In this document: in pieces, positions 63,801 to 64,000 of the stretch | How positions within the stretch are numbered: the stretch's first letter is position 1 | How the letters are laid out: each line of letters starts with the position of its first letter | NCBI RefSeq assembly: GCF_900129935.1 | Contig: NZ_FQXJ01000005.1 | Coordinates: 1 to 64,000, forward strand | Direction of reading: 5' to 3' | Source of the DNA: Desulfosporosinus lacus DSM 15449 | GTDB taxonomy: Bacteria > Bacillota > Desulfitobacteriia > Desulfitobacteriales > Desulfitobacteriaceae | Length of the DNA: 64,000 bases | Made by a program: the position numbers and the translations under genes | Notes under the pieces: model-generated | Seen by the model: the letters and a program-made list of their open reading frames with translations, nothing else | Database searches by the model: none | Told to the model about the DNA's origin: nothing

Positions 63801-63838
63801 AAAGATGGCTCCCGCATCAAGCAGGAGCCATCTTTTCA
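63801..63838. terminator. Bidirectional terminator
   Basis: AAAGATGGCTCC (63801-63812) and GGAGCCATCTTT (63824-63835) pair perfectly, with a T tract on the plus strand and A tract before it. It separates the convergent MCP gene and the partial gene at the edge. Confidence 0.85.
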
Positions 63839-63847
63839 CAAAACTAA

Positions 63848-64000
63848 TTAGGCATATTGGTAGTGATAACCTTCCTTAATCAACATTTTTTTAACTTTAG
63901 TCAACTCCGTTGGGTCAAAGAAATGTACCTCTTTACCGTTGCGACTAGTCCAAATCTGCGGAGATAAATGCCCTTCCTTAATAAGCTTTTTAAATTTAAA
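63848..64000 (-). CDS. Hypothetical protein, C-terminal part
   Basis: Stop-free minus-strand frame running off the right edge. The last 50 residues include KLIKEGHLSPQIWTSRNGKE and FFDPTELTKVKKMLIKEGYH. The two related K-x-x-K-x-L-I-K-E-G units suggest a short repeat or winged helix-like domain. Start and full length are outside the window. No family was recognised. Confidence 0.5.
   Translation of the reverse strand, partial: FKFKKLIKEGHLSPQIWTSRNGKEVHFFDPTELTKVKKMLIKEGYHYQYA

Noticed and set aside
1-64000. CRISPR arrays, tRNA or rRNA genes
   Set aside because: No regularly spaced repeats of CRISPR size and no cloverleaf or rRNA signature were recognised by eye; a dedicated tRNA scan was not possible here.

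Overview
The window looks like a chromosomal segment of an anaerobic, spore-forming Firmicute of the Peptococcaceae, most like Desulfosporosinus or Desulfitobacterium. This assignment is inferred from gene content and order, not from a database match. The support is: a miaB - YmcA-like - mutS - (hyuA-like, deacetylase-like) - mutL - methyltransferase - miaA - hfq chain as in Gram-positive spore formers; a SpoVK-like AAA protein; an etfB-etfA-membrane Fe-S oxidoreductase operon typical of anaerobic respirers; many TTG/GTG starts behind strong AGGAGG sites; and an AT-rich background. No rRNA, tRNA or CRISPR array was seen.

Region 1 (1 to about 10 kb) is accessory. It starts with the end of an IS21-type insertion sequence. 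Then come about 1.4 kb of gene-poor DNA, a UvrX/YolD translesion polymerase pair, an ABM-like small protein with a palindromic operator, an internally deleted tyrosine recombinase, a noticeably GC-richer SpoU/TrmH RNA methylase, hypothetical genes (one with a clear frameshift), three degenerate copies of a short dispersed repeat, and two paralogous multi-pass membrane proteins.

Region 2 (10 to 16 kb) carries a membrane-stress operon (pspA, NfeD-like, flotillin), a 32-residue membrane microprotein, a cysteine-rich protein, a penicillin-binding carboxypeptidase, an M23 peptidase, and lexA with its own SOS operator. Region 3 (17 to 41 kb) is mostly core housekeeping on the minus strand: ddl, lepB, a YnbB-like PLP enzyme, hflX with an extra JAMM-like N-terminal domain, spoVK-like, typA, hfq, miaA, mutL, mutS, miaB, a dacF-like carboxypeptidase and degV, with thioesterase and small-protein genes at the end. 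Region 4 (41 to 50 kb) holds pyk, gap, a double P-loop ATPase, and the ETF plus membrane Fe-S oxidoreductase operon.

Region 5 (50.8 to 59.6 kb) is the most interesting part. A Crp/Fnr regulator faces a small sulfite-reductase-like Fe-S gene that carries a CRP-like palindrome upstream. Next comes a complete minus-strand phosphate regulon: a zinc phospholipase C-like gene, an MGDG-synthase/UgtP-like glycosyltransferase, a PhoP-type response regulator, and pstS, pstC, pstA, pstB and phoU. Four promoters in this block (phospholipase, phoP, pstS, pstC) carry arrays of hexamers spaced 11 bp apart that match the PhoP-box layout. Three of them have a recognisable -10 at exactly the same distance. The arrangement suggests phosphate-starvation lipid remodelling: phospholipid cleavage and replacement by glycolipid under the regulator that also controls phosphate uptake. 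Region 6 (59.8 to 63.8 kb) encodes a GGDEF-EAL-CBS-GGDEF cyclic-di-GMP protein and a methyl-accepting chemotaxis protein, followed by a partial gene at the window edge.
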